This document shows, piece after piece, positions 54,952-63,682 of a stretch of 64,000 nucleotides of DNA (position 1 is its first letter; every line of letters starts with the position of its first letter). The translations under genes and the position numbers were made by a program. Under the pieces are notes generated by a model, which was not told where the DNA came from, ran no database searches, and saw only the letters and a list, made by a program, of their open reading frames with translations. The stretch comes from Ancylobacter koreensis (GTDB lineage: Bacteria; Pseudomonadota; Alphaproteobacteria; Rhizobiales; Xanthobacteraceae): positions 1,426,001 to 1,490,000 of the forward strand of contig NZ_JALKCG010000001.1 in NCBI RefSeq assembly GCF_023016525.1. Direction: 5' to 3'.

Positions 54952-56010
54952 ATGTCCGATGTCCTGACGGACGCCCCGCGGGCCGACGCGCTCGCGACGC
55001 CGTCCCCCTCGCTCACCGCCGGCCGGATCGAGCGGATCGTCCGCGACGAGTACGGGTTTGAGGGCCGGGCGCGGCTGCTCACCTCCGAGCGGGACCAGAA
55101 CTTCCATTTCGCCGTGCCCGGCGGCGAGGCGCTGGTGATCAAGGTCACCAACCCTGCCGAGGACCGGCTGGTCACCGATTTCCAGACACGGGCGCTGCTG
55201 CACATCGAAGAGCGCGACCCCGCGCTGCCCGTCCCCTGCCTGCGCCGCACGCTCAAGGGCGAGGCCGTCTTCGTGCTGGAGGAGGACGGCGCGGGCATGG
55301 TGGTGCGCGCGCTGAGCTGGCTGGAGGGCGTGCCGCTCTATCAGGTTGAGCGCACCCCCCGCCAGCGGGCGGCGCTCGGCGCGGCGCTGGCACGCATGGG
55401 GCTGGCGCTCAGAGATTTCCGCCATCCGGCGGCCGGCCATTTCCTGCAATGGGACATTCAGCACGCCGCGAAGCTGCGCCCGCTGCTGGAGCATATCGAG
55501 GACCCGACGCGGCGGGCGCTGGCGACGGAATTTCTCGACCGCTTCGATGCCGAGGTCGCGCCCGTGCTGCCGGGCCTGCGCCGGCAGATCGTCCATAACG
55601 ACCTCAACCCGTTCAACGTGCTGGTGGCCGCCGACGACCACGACCGGGTGACGGGCATCTTCGACTTCGGCGACATGGTGGAGACGGCGCTGGTGAATGA
55701 CGTCGCCGTCGCCTGCAGCTACCAGCTCGCGCCGGGTGACGATCCGCTGGCCGGCGTCATCGACTTCGCCGCCGCCTATTGCCGGGTGCGCCCGCTCGAC
55801 GAGACCGAGCTCGGCCTGCTGTTCGACCTCACCGCCGCGCGCATGCTCACCACCGTCGCCGTCACCAACTGGCGGGCGCTGCGCTACCCGGAGAACCGCG
55901 CCTACATCCTGCGCAACAGCCCCTCCGCCTGGGACGGGCTGCAGCGCTTCGCCGTCATCGGCCCCGAGCGCGCCCGCGCGCGGCTCGTCGCCGCCTGCCT
56001 GGGGAACTAA
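54952..56010 (+). CDS. APH-family small-molecule kinase (amino-alcohol/hydroxylysine kinase-like)
   Basis: The 352-aa kinase has the aminoglycoside/choline-kinase fold: FHFAVPGGEALVIKVTNP (ATP-site Lys), Brenner motif IVHNDLNPFNVLV (His-x-Asp-x4-Asn), and the metal site GIFDFGDMVET. It should phosphorylate a hydroxyl of a small amine or alcohol. Directly downstream (2 bp) is a class III PLP enzyme; the same kinase plus phospho-lyase pair degrades hydroxylysine, ethanolamine or 1-amino-2-propanol. The ATG at 54952 follows the SDR stop; a longer frame runs from 54886. Antibiotic resistance is unlikely in this context. Confidence 0.86.
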   Translation: MSDVLTDAPRADALATPSPSLTAGRIERIVRDEYGFEGRARLLTSERDQNFHFAVPGGEALVIKVTNPAEDRLVTDFQTRALLHIEERDPALPVPCLRRTLKGEAVFVLEEDGAGMVVRALSWLEGVPLYQVERTPRQRAALGAALARMGLALRDFRHPAAGHFLQWDIQHAAKLRPLLEHIEDPTRRALATEFLDRFDAEVAPVLPGLRRQIVHNDLNPFNVLVAADDHDRVTGIFDFGDMVETALVNDVAVACSYQLAPGDDPLAGVIDFAAAYCRVRPLDETELGLLFDLTAARMLTTVAVTNWRALRYPENRAYILRNSPSAWDGLQRFAVIGPERARARLVAACLGN

Positions 56011-56012
56011 CC

Positions 56013-57329
56013 ATGTCCATGGTCAATGCGTTCGATCCCGATGCCGCCGCCGCCCTGCCGGAGGCGGAGAAGGAGCTGATCCGCCGCCGCGAGAAGCTGC
56101 TCGGCCCGGCCTACCGGCTGTTCTACCAGCAGCCGGTGCATATCGTGCGGGGCGAGGGCGTGTGGCTCTACGACCCGCAAGGCAACGCCTATCTCGACGT
56201 CTACAACAACGTCGCCTCGGTGGGGCACTGTCACCCGAAAGTGGTGCAGGCGCTGGCGCGGCAGGCCTCCACCCTCAATACCCATACGCGCTACCTGCAC
56301 GAGACCATCCTCGACTACGCCGAGCGGCTGCTGGCGAAGGTGCCGGCCGAGCTCGGCCATATCATGTTCACCTGCACGGGCTCGGAGGCGAACGATCTCG
56401 CGCTCCGCATCACCCGCGCCTATACCGGCCGGCAGGGCATGATCGTCACACGCCTTGCCTATCACGGGCTCACCAGCGCGGTGTCGGAGCTCTCGCCCTC
56501 GCTCGGCGACTTCGTGAAGCCCGGCCCGCATGTGCGCTTCGTCGCGCCGCCGGACGGCTATCGCGGCGAGGCCGATGTCGGCGCCGCCTTCGCTGCTGGG
56601 GTGCGGGCGGCCATCGACGACATGCGCGCGCAGGGCATCGAGCCGGCGGCGCTGCTGGTCGACACCATCTTCTCCTCCGACGGCGTGTTCGCCGATCCGC
56701 CGGGCTTTCTTAAGGAGGCGGTCGCGGCCATCCGCGAGGCGGGCGGCCTGTTCATCGCCGACGAGGTGCAGCCGGGTTTCGGCCGGGTGGGGCCGCAGTT
56801 CTGGGGCTTCACTCGCCACGGGCTGGTGCCGGATATGGTGACGGTCGGCAAGCCGATGGGCAACGGCCACCCGATGGCGGGCGTCATGATGAAGCCGCAT
56901 CTGGTCGAGGAGTTCGGCCGCAAGGCGCGCTATTTCAACACCTTCGGCGGCAATCCGGTGGCCTGCGCGGTCGGCCTCGCCGTGCTCGACGTGATGGAGG
57001 GCGAGGGCCTGCCGGAGCGGGCGCGCGAGGTGGGCGACTATATGCGCGCGGGCCTGCGCGATCTCGCCGGCCGCTGTGAGGCGATCGGGGACGTGCGCGG
57101 TGCCGGTCAGTTCACCGGGCTGGAGCTGGTGGAGGACCGGGCCACCAAGGCGCCGGCCGCCGGCCTCACCACCCGCATCGTCAACGGCCTGCGCGAGCGC
57201 CGCGTGCTGATCAGCGCCACCGGGCCGGGCGCCAACATCCTGAAGATCCGTCCGCCGCTGGCCTTCGCCCGCGAGCATGCCGATATCTTCCTCGACCGCT
57301 TCGCCGACGCGCTCAAGGCGAACGCCTGA
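56013..57329 (+). CDS. Class III PLP enzyme, aminotransferase or amino-alcohol-phosphate phospho-lyase
   Basis: The 438-aa fold-type I enzyme resembles AGXT2L phospho-lyases: YLDVYNNVASVGHCHPKVVQ, LNTHTRYLHETILDYAERL, TGSEANDLALRITRA, AYHGLTSAVSELSPS, IADEVQPGFGRVG and the PLP Lys in VGKPMGNGHP. Those enzymes cleave O-phosphorylated amino-alcohols to aldehyde, ammonia and phosphate. The adjacent kinase gene strengthens this over a plain omega-transaminase. It ends the operon; a hairpin and a convergent operon follow. Confidence 0.88.
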   Translation: MSMVNAFDPDAAAALPEAEKELIRRREKLLGPAYRLFYQQPVHIVRGEGVWLYDPQGNAYLDVYNNVASVGHCHPKVVQALARQASTLNTHTRYLHETILDYAERLLAKVPAELGHIMFTCTGSEANDLALRITRAYTGRQGMIVTRLAYHGLTSAVSELSPSLGDFVKPGPHVRFVAPPDGYRGEADVGAAFAAGVRAAIDDMRAQGIEPAALLVDTIFSSDGVFADPPGFLKEAVAAIREAGGLFIADEVQPGFGRVGPQFWGFTRHGLVPDMVTVGKPMGNGHPMAGVMMKPHLVEEFGRKARYFNTFGGNPVACAVGLAVLDVMEGEGLPERAREVGDYMRAGLRDLAGRCEAIGDVRGAGQFTGLELVEDRATKAPAAGLTTRIVNGLRERRVLISATGPGANILKIRPPLAFAREHADIFLDRFADALKANA

Positions 57330-57330
57330 G

Positions 57331-57349
57331 CGACGCCGCCGGGGCGTCG
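57331..57349. terminator. Hairpin between two convergent ABC operons
   Basis: CGACGCC pairs with GGCGTCG across a 5-nt loop, in the 27 bp between the two convergent stops. It is symmetric, so it could end transcription from both sides. Confidence 0.55.
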
Positions 57350-57356
57350 ACGCCGG

Positions 57357-58235
57357 CTAGCGGCGGCGCTCCAGCGTGGCGAAGAACAGCACGGTCAGCC
57401 CCAGCACGATCAGCAGCAGCACGAAGGAGGCCGCCGCGCCCTCGTTGAGATGCAGCCCGAGAAAGGCACGGCGATAGGCGAAGAAGCTCAGCACCTCGGT
57501 GGAGGTGCCCGGCCCGCCCTTGGTGAGGATGTAGGGCAGGTCGTAGGTGCGGAATTCGTTGATGAGCTGGATGATCACCGCGATGGCGGCGACCGGCCGC
57601 AGCATCGGCAGGGTGATGTACCAGAACTGGTGGAAGGGCGTCGCCCCGTCGACCTCGGCGGCCTCATAAGGGTCGCGCGGCAGCGAGGCGAGGCCGGCGG
57701 CGAGGATCAGCACCACGAAGGACGTCTGCTGCCAGATGTCGATGCCGGCCATGGTCCACAGCGCGAGGTCGGCATTGCCGAGCCAGTCGACGCGCGGCAG
57801 GCCCAGCGCTTCCAGCGTATGGTTGACGATGCCGAGGTTGGGCTGGAGCAGCATGCGCCAGATCAGCGCCACGCTCACCGGCGACATCGCCATTGGAATG
57901 GTGAGCACGGCGAAATAGACCGGCTTCATCGTCACGGTGCGGTTGATCATCAGCGCCACCGCGAGGCCGATGACGAACTCGCCGGCCACCGTCACCACGG
58001 AATATTTGATGGTCAGCCACAGCGCGCCCCAGAACAGCGGATCGTTCATCATCGCCGCGTAGTTGGCGAGGCCGACGAACGGGGTGAGGGAGGGGCGCAG
58101 CAACGTGAGCGAGGAGACCGAGATCACCGCCGCATAGGCGAGCGGAAAGCCCATGACGACGGCGAGCATGAGGAGGCCCGGCGCCGCGAAGGCCCAGCCG
58201 TTCCGCCAGTCCCGATCCATGAGGGCCGCACGCAT
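57357..58235 (-). CDS. Sugar/polyol-type ABC permease (MalF family), second system
   Basis: The 292-aa inner-membrane permease has six helices and the EAA loop DPYEAAEVDGATPFHQFWYITLPMLRP; TYDLPYILTKGGPGTSTEVLSFFAYRRAF near its end closely resembles the MalF-type protein at 49435-50325. It is last in the minus-strand operon SDR-ATPase-MalG-SBP-MalF. A 12-bp hairpin separates it from the binding protein gene. Confidence 0.91.
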   Translation of the reverse strand: MRAALMDRDWRNGWAFAAPGLLMLAVVMGFPLAYAAVISVSSLTLLRPSLTPFVGLANYAAMMNDPLFWGALWLTIKYSVVTVAGEFVIGLAVALMINRTVTMKPVYFAVLTIPMAMSPVSVALIWRMLLQPNLGIVNHTLEALGLPRVDWLGNADLALWTMAGIDIWQQTSFVVLILAAGLASLPRDPYEAAEVDGATPFHQFWYITLPMLRPVAAIAVIIQLINEFRTYDLPYILTKGGPGTSTEVLSFFAYRRAFLGLHLNEGAAASFVLLLIVLGLTVLFFATLERRR

Positions 58236-58282
58236 CGTGTCGTTCCGTCTCGTTCAAAGGCCCGCAGGCCGCATCGAAAGGG

Positions 58283-58309
58283 GGAGCCCCGCCCGGCGGG
58301 CGGGGCTCC
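58283..58309 (-). terminator. Intercistronic hairpin after solute-binding protein gene
   Basis: GGAGCCCCGCCC pairs perfectly with GGGCGGGGCTCC around a 3-nt loop (12-bp stem), between the binding-protein stop (58371) and the MalF start (58235). It is the strongest of the post-SBP hairpins in the window. Confidence 0.65.
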
Positions 58310-58370
58310 AACGCTCACACATTGAGGGGTCGGGCGTGAGCGTTTCTCGTTCGCCTTTTGGCGAATTGGC

Positions 58371-59645
58371 TCACTTGGCGAGAAGCTGGGTCAGGCCGTC
58401 AGCCGCCGCCTTGAGCGCGTCCTCGGGCTTGGCCTGTCCGCCCGCCGCCAGCGAGAGCTGGGCGCCGAGCACGTCCTCGTACTGCGCGGAATAGGCGAAG
58501 ATCGGGAAGGATTTGCCCGAGGCGACGACATCCAGCGCGGTCTTGTAGAAGGGGTACTTCGCCAGCACCGCCGGGTCGGTGTAGACGTCCGCGCGCACCG
58601 GTGCGTGGCCTTCCAGCGCGCGGGCGACCGAGGCCTTCTTGCCCTGCACCCACTCGATGAACTTCCAGGCCGCCGCCTTGGATTCATCCGAGGTGTTCTT
58701 CGGGATGCCCCAGCCCCAGCCGCCGCTCTCGCCATGGCCGCCCGGCATCACCGACAGCGCCAGCTTGCCGGCGACCTTCGGGCACTTCTCCTTGTTGTCG
58801 AGCTGCGGCAGCATCCACCAGTAGGTGACCATGCTGAAGGCGTCGCCCGCGCACATCAGGCGCATCGTGTCGTCGAGCGTGGCGGAGAGCGCGCCCTGCT
58901 GCGCGCCGTTCTGCACGTTGTCGGCGTAAAGCTTGAGCGCGGTCAGGCCCTCGGGGCTGTTCAGCGCCACCTTGCGGCCGGCATCGAGATAGGCGCCGCC
59001 GGCGGAGAACAGGTAGTTTGAGAACTCCATCGCGTTCGGGTCGCCGCGCTGGCCCTGCATGGCGGCGCCGACCACCTGGCCGCCCGCCTTGAAGAACTTG
59101 GAGAGCTCGACATATTCGGCCAGCGTCTTCGGCGGGACCAGCTCCTTGCCGGTCTTCGCCTTGTAGGCCGCCTTGACCTTGGCGTCTTCCAAGAGGTCCG
59201 TGCGGTAGATCAGGCCCATCGAGTAGTTGTACATGGGCAGGATCGGCGTCGCGTCCTTGGTCTGGCCGAGCAGGTCCAGCATGGACGGGATGAAGGGCTT
59301 CAAGTCGAAGCCGGACTTGGCGATGTAGGGGTTGAGGTCTTCCAGCCAGCCGGCGGTCGGGAATTCGCCGGCCCAGAGGAAGTCGACCTCCAGCACGTTG
59401 TAGTAGCTCTCCGGCGAGACGAGCTGGGCCACCAGCTTGTCGTGCATGTCGCCATAGCCGATCTTCTCGAACTCGACCTTGATGCCGGTCTCCTTCTCGA
59501 ATTCCGGCAGCATCTTCTCGATGATCTGGGTCTCCGGCACGTCCTCCATCAGGGCGCGCAGGGTGACGGACTGGGCGTGGGCGGGAACCGCCGCCAGCAA
59601 TGTGGCGCCGAGCAGCGCCGCCTTAAGGCTACACTTCAACTGCAT
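58371..59645 (-). CDS. ABC solute-binding protein, extracellular family 1, second system
   Basis: The 424-aa periplasmic protein has a signal peptide (residues about 1-24, ending VPAHAQS). It is paralogous to the binding protein at 48059-49354 and similar to sorbitol/mannitol-type (SmoE) proteins by general pattern. The start at 59645 is decided by GGAGAACGAG directly upstream on the minus strand and the signal peptide. The ligand is probably a polyol, inferred from the SDR in the operon. Confidence 0.91.
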   Translation of the reverse strand: MQLKCSLKAALLGATLLAAVPAHAQSVTLRALMEDVPETQIIEKMLPEFEKETGIKVEFEKIGYGDMHDKLVAQLVSPESYYNVLEVDFLWAGEFPTAGWLEDLNPYIAKSGFDLKPFIPSMLDLLGQTKDATPILPMYNYSMGLIYRTDLLEDAKVKAAYKAKTGKELVPPKTLAEYVELSKFFKAGGQVVGAAMQGQRGDPNAMEFSNYLFSAGGAYLDAGRKVALNSPEGLTALKLYADNVQNGAQQGALSATLDDTMRLMCAGDAFSMVTYWWMLPQLDNKEKCPKVAGKLALSVMPGGHGESGGWGWGIPKNTSDESKAAAWKFIEWVQGKKASVARALEGHAPVRADVYTDPAVLAKYPFYKTALDVVASGKSFPIFAYSAQYEDVLGAQLSLAAGGQAKPEDALKAAADGLTQLLAK

Positions 59646-59730
59646 CTCGTTCTCCTGTTCCTCTGGTTCGGGCATCGCCCGGCGGCGCACCCGTTGGGTC
59701 GTCCGCGCCCGCGAGGGCACGCTGGCGGCG

Positions 59731-60528
59731 TCACTTCACGCTGCCGAAGGTCAGTCCCTGCACGATGAAGCGCTGGATGAAGCGCGAGGCGATCACCAGC
59801 GGCAGGATGGCGAGCACCACGCCGGCGGAGACCTTGGCGATCTGCACGCCGTTCGATGTCTGCAGCGAGGAGAGCGCCACCGGCACGGTGGCCGTCTGTG
59901 GCCCGCTCAGCACCAGCGCGAACAGGAACTCGTTCCAGGTGAGGATGAAGCCGAGCACGCCGGCCGCCGCGATTCCCGGCAGCGAGACCGGCAGCACCAC
60001 CCGCCAGAAGGCGCCCCAGGCGCTCGCCCCGTCGGTCTGCGCCGCCCATTCGAGATCGACCGGGATGCCCTCGAAGAACCCCATCAGGATCCAGATGAGG
60101 AAGGGCAGGTTGAGCGCGGCATAGACGATGATGAGGCCGGTCAGCGAGTTGGTGAGACCGACGGCGCGGAACAGCGCGAAGGCCGGCAGCACGATGGCGA
60201 CGGGGGGCAGCATCTGCGTCGCCAGCACCGCGAAGCGCCCGCCCTTGCCGCTGGTCTTGAAGCGGGCAAAGGCGTAGCCGGTCATCGCCGCGAAGGGCAG
60301 GGCGATCACCACCGAGCCGGTCGCGACGATCAGGCTGTTCAGATAGGAGCGCCCGTAGCGGGTGCTGGTGAACAGGTCGACATAGTTGTCGAGCGTGAAG
60401 GCCGGCATCAGGTCGGAGGAGTAGGACAGCGGCTCGGGCAGGAAGCTGGTGCGCACCACCCAGAGCAGGGGCAGGAGGATGGCGGCACAGACGAGGAGCA
60501 ATCCGAAGTGAAGAGCGAGCCGCCGCAT
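59731..60528 (-). CDS. Sugar/polyol-type ABC permease (MalG family), second system
   Basis: The 265-aa inner-membrane permease has six helices and the EAA loop DLEWAAQTDGASAWGAFWRVVLPVSLPGIA. TWNEFLFALVLSGPQTATVPVALSS parallels the MalG-type protein at 47178-48002. The ATG at 60528 has GGAGGAAACGGC in front; the longer open frame overlaps the ATPase gene and is spurious. The ATPase gene ends 16 bp upstream. Confidence 0.91.
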   Translation of the reverse strand: MRRLALHFGLLLVCAAILLPLLWVVRTSFLPEPLSYSSDLMPAFTLDNYVDLFTSTRYGRSYLNSLIVATGSVVIALPFAAMTGYAFARFKTSGKGGRFAVLATQMLPPVAIVLPAFALFRAVGLTNSLTGLIIVYAALNLPFLIWILMGFFEGIPVDLEWAAQTDGASAWGAFWRVVLPVSLPGIAAAGVLGFILTWNEFLFALVLSGPQTATVPVALSSLQTSNGVQIAKVSAGVVLAILPLVIASRFIQRFIVQGLTFGSVK

Positions 60529-60544
60529 GCCGTTTCCTCCGGGC

Positions 60545-61669
<1,125 letters not shown>

Positions 61670-61784
61670 AGATCTTCCTTGGGTCTTCCTCGGGCTGCCC
61701 AGCGGGACCCTCCCAATGCTGCGTCCGCAGCGGCGGGTCGTGTCGGCGGGCAGGGTCGTAAACAAACAAGTTCGAACGTAATGG

Positions 61785-61796
61785 GAAAATACGAAC
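61785..61796 (-). promoter_or_regulatory. Candidate DeoR half-site before the ABC ATPase gene
   Basis: On the minus strand this reads GTTCGTATTTTC, close to GTTCGTTTTC at 62698-62707 before the regulator. A GTTCGAAC palindrome lies next to it (61770-61777). Both spots flank genes likely controlled by the DeoR protein. Confidence 0.4.
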
Positions 61797-61820
61797 GCCG
61801 GCATCAGCCGGCGTTGTCGA

Positions 61821-62621
61821 TCAGGTTGTGTAGACGCCGCCGGTCACGTTGACGCCCTGGCCGGTCATGAAGCGGGCCTGCTCGGAGGTGAGGAACACCA
61901 CCACGTCGGCGACGTCCTCCGGCTGTTCGAGGCGGCCGAGCGGGGTCATGCCGATATAGTCCTCGATCACCCGCTCGGGGGTGACGCTGCGCAGCTTGGC
62001 TTCCCATTCGACTTCGCGGGTCTGCATGCCGGTCGCCACGAAGCCGGGGCAGACGGCGTTGACGCGGATGCCTTTGGGCGCCAGCTCGCGGGCGAGCGCC
62101 TGGGTCCAGCCGAGCACGGCGAACTTCGAGGCGGAGTAATGCGCCAGCAGCGGCGCGCCGACCTTGGCGGCGAGCGAGGCGGTGTTGACGATGCAGCCCA
62201 TGCCCTCCTTCACGAAATGCCTTGCGGCGACTTGATTCGTGAGGAATACGCCGCGCGTGTTCACATCGAAATTGAAGTTCCATTCCTCGTCAGTGAGGTC
62301 GAGCGCGGGGTTCATGGTGGAGACGCCGGCATTGGCGGCGAGCAGGTCGCAGCCGCCGAGCTTCTCCAGCACCGACTGGAAGCCCGCTTCCACCGAGGCG
62401 CGCTCGCGCACGTCGATGGCGACCGCCACGGCGCCTTTACCGACCTCGTTCGCCGCCTTTTCGGCCGCCGCGAGGTTGATGTCGCCGATCGCCACCCGCA
62501 CGCCCTGCCGCGCTAGCGCACTGACGATGGCCCGCCCGATGCCCGTCGCCCCGCCGGTCACGAGGGCGCGCCGGCCGGCGAGTTCGGGATAGGTCGGCGT
62601 CGGTGCGGCGCTGGCGGGCAT
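61821..62621 (-). CDS. SDR-family dehydrogenase (polyol type)
   Basis: The 266-aa Rossmann enzyme has TGGATGIGRAIV, an Asp after beta-2 (GDINLA; NAD-type), ANAG, Ser in NTASLAA and Tyr-x3-Lys in HYSASKFAV, and the C-terminal FMTGQGVNVTGGVYTT. The start at 62621 has GAGGAG upstream. It leads the minus-strand operon with a sugar/polyol ABC transporter and is divergent from a DeoR regulator, a setting typical of sugar-alcohol dehydrogenases. The exact polyol is unknown. Confidence 0.88.
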   Translation of the reverse strand: MPASAAPTPTYPELAGRRALVTGGATGIGRAIVSALARQGVRVAIGDINLAAAEKAANEVGKGAVAVAIDVRERASVEAGFQSVLEKLGGCDLLAANAGVSTMNPALDLTDEEWNFNFDVNTRGVFLTNQVAARHFVKEGMGCIVNTASLAAKVGAPLLAHYSASKFAVLGWTQALARELAPKGIRVNAVCPGFVATGMQTREVEWEAKLRSVTPERVIEDYIGMTPLGRLEQPEDVADVVVFLTSEQARFMTGQGVNVTGGVYTT

Positions 62622-62665
62622 CTGTGCAACTCCTCTGTTGGGCGCCGACTTTATCCGAACATCAT

Positions 62666-62688
62666 CACACATCAAGTGGAAATGTGTG
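62666..62688. promoter_or_regulatory. Inverted repeat between SDR and DeoR genes
   Basis: CACACAT-N9-ATGTGTG is a perfect 7-bp inverted repeat in the 160-bp divergent promoter region, inside an AT-rich patch. It may bind the adjacent DeoR-family protein or a global regulator. Confidence 0.45.
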
Positions 62689-62697
62689 TTTGATCTT

Positions 62698-62707
62698 GTT
62701 CGTTTTC
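62698..62707 (+). promoter_or_regulatory. Candidate DeoR half-site
   Basis: GTTCGTTTTC resembles the TTCGTTTTCG-like elements bound by GlpR/DeoR-family repressors and has a near copy before the ABC ATPase gene (61785-61796). Confidence 0.4.
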
Positions 62708-62781
62708 TGCGCTAGACAGAGTCAGCCGGGTTTGCGCACAAGGCTGTGAGGCGGGGCTGCGCAACCGGGCAAGGGGCAGAG

Positions 62782-63642
62782 ATGAGCGACGACGTGTCAT
62801 TTCGGGACAGGATGGGCGGGGAAGCCGCCAGTGGCGAGGAGCGCCAGCGCATGCTCTCGCATGTGCGCCACGCGCGCATTCTCGACCAGCTCAGCCAGTC
62901 CGGCGCCATCACCGTCACCGCCATCGCCGCCGATCTCGGCGTCTCCGACATGACCATCCGCCGCGATCTCGTCGAGCTGGAGCGGGAGGGCCGCCTCGTG
63001 CGCGTGCATGGCGGCGCGGTGCTTTCCGAGGCGCCGGCCAGCGTCGCCATGGACAGCGAGGAGCCGCGCTTCGACGCGCGCCTGCGCCGTGGCGCCGACG
63101 CCAAGAGCGCCATCGCCGCCTATGCCGCCAACCTCGTCACCGGCTACCGCACCCTCGCCATGGATGTGGGCACCACCACCTTTCTGATGGCCGGCCATCT
63201 GCGCGAGCTCGGCCATCTCAAGATCTTCACCAACAGCCTGCGCATCTCCGCCGTGCTCGATGGCGGCGCGCCCGAGGTCTATGTCGCGGGCGGACGGGTG
63301 CGGCCGGAGGAGATGTCGGTGCACGGGCCGACCGCCATCGCGCAGTTCGAGAAGCTGTGGTTCGACGCCGCCGTCATCGGCACGTCCGGCATCACCGCCG
63401 AGGGCTTCTTCGACTATTCCTTCGAGGACACCGACATGAAGCGCGTCTATCTGCGCCGGTCGGGCCTCAAGATCCTCTTGTGCGATTCCGCGAAGTTCCA
63501 GCGCATGTCGCTGGTTCAGGTCGGCGCCTTCAGCGAGATCGGCATGCTGGTCACCGATGCCGAGCCGCCCCCGCGCATCGCCGCCGCGCTCGCCGCCGCG
63601 CGAGTCGACGTGCGCATCGTCTCTCCACTTTCCGGAAACTGA
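62782..63642 (+). CDS. DeoR/GlpR-family transcriptional regulator
   Basis: The 286-aa regulator has a DeoR winged helix (ARILDQLSQSGAITVTAIAADLGVSDMTIRRDLVELEREGRLVRVHGGAV) after a 30-residue leader and a DeoRC sensing domain (AMDVGTTTFLMAGHL, GTSGITAEGFFDYSFEDTDMKR). The ATG at 62782 has AAGGGGCAGAG upstream. It is divergent from the SDR/ABC operon and 40 bp before a BtpA-family gene, and probably controls both sides in response to a phosphorylated sugar or polyol. Confidence 0.9.
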   Translation: MSDDVSFRDRMGGEAASGEERQRMLSHVRHARILDQLSQSGAITVTAIAADLGVSDMTIRRDLVELEREGRLVRVHGGAVLSEAPASVAMDSEEPRFDARLRRGADAKSAIAAYAANLVTGYRTLAMDVGTTTFLMAGHLRELGHLKIFTNSLRISAVLDGGAPEVYVAGGRVRPEEMSVHGPTAIAQFEKLWFDAAVIGTSGITAEGFFDYSFEDTDMKRVYLRRSGLKILLCDSAKFQRMSLVQVGAFSEIGMLVTDAEPPPRIAAALAAARVDVRIVSPLSGN

Positions 63643-63682
63643 CGCGCGCGTGCCGCGCACCCGCCTTCAAGGAGTAGCGAGA

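Noticed and set aside
54952-56010. Aminoglycoside phosphotransferase (antibiotic resistance)
   Set aside because: The fold is shared, but placement inside a catabolic operon 2 bp before a PLP enzyme favours an amino-alcohol kinase.
56013-57329. Acetylornithine or GABA aminotransferase
   Set aside because: The NNVASVGHCHP and LNTHTRYLH blocks match the AGXT2L phospho-lyase branch better, and the linked kinase supports this.
46202-57356. Microcompartment shell proteins, DdrAB reactivase or cobalamin riboswitch near the dehydratase
   Set aside because: All frames and spacers were checked by eye; no BMC-like, actin-like reactivase or B12-box sequence was seen.
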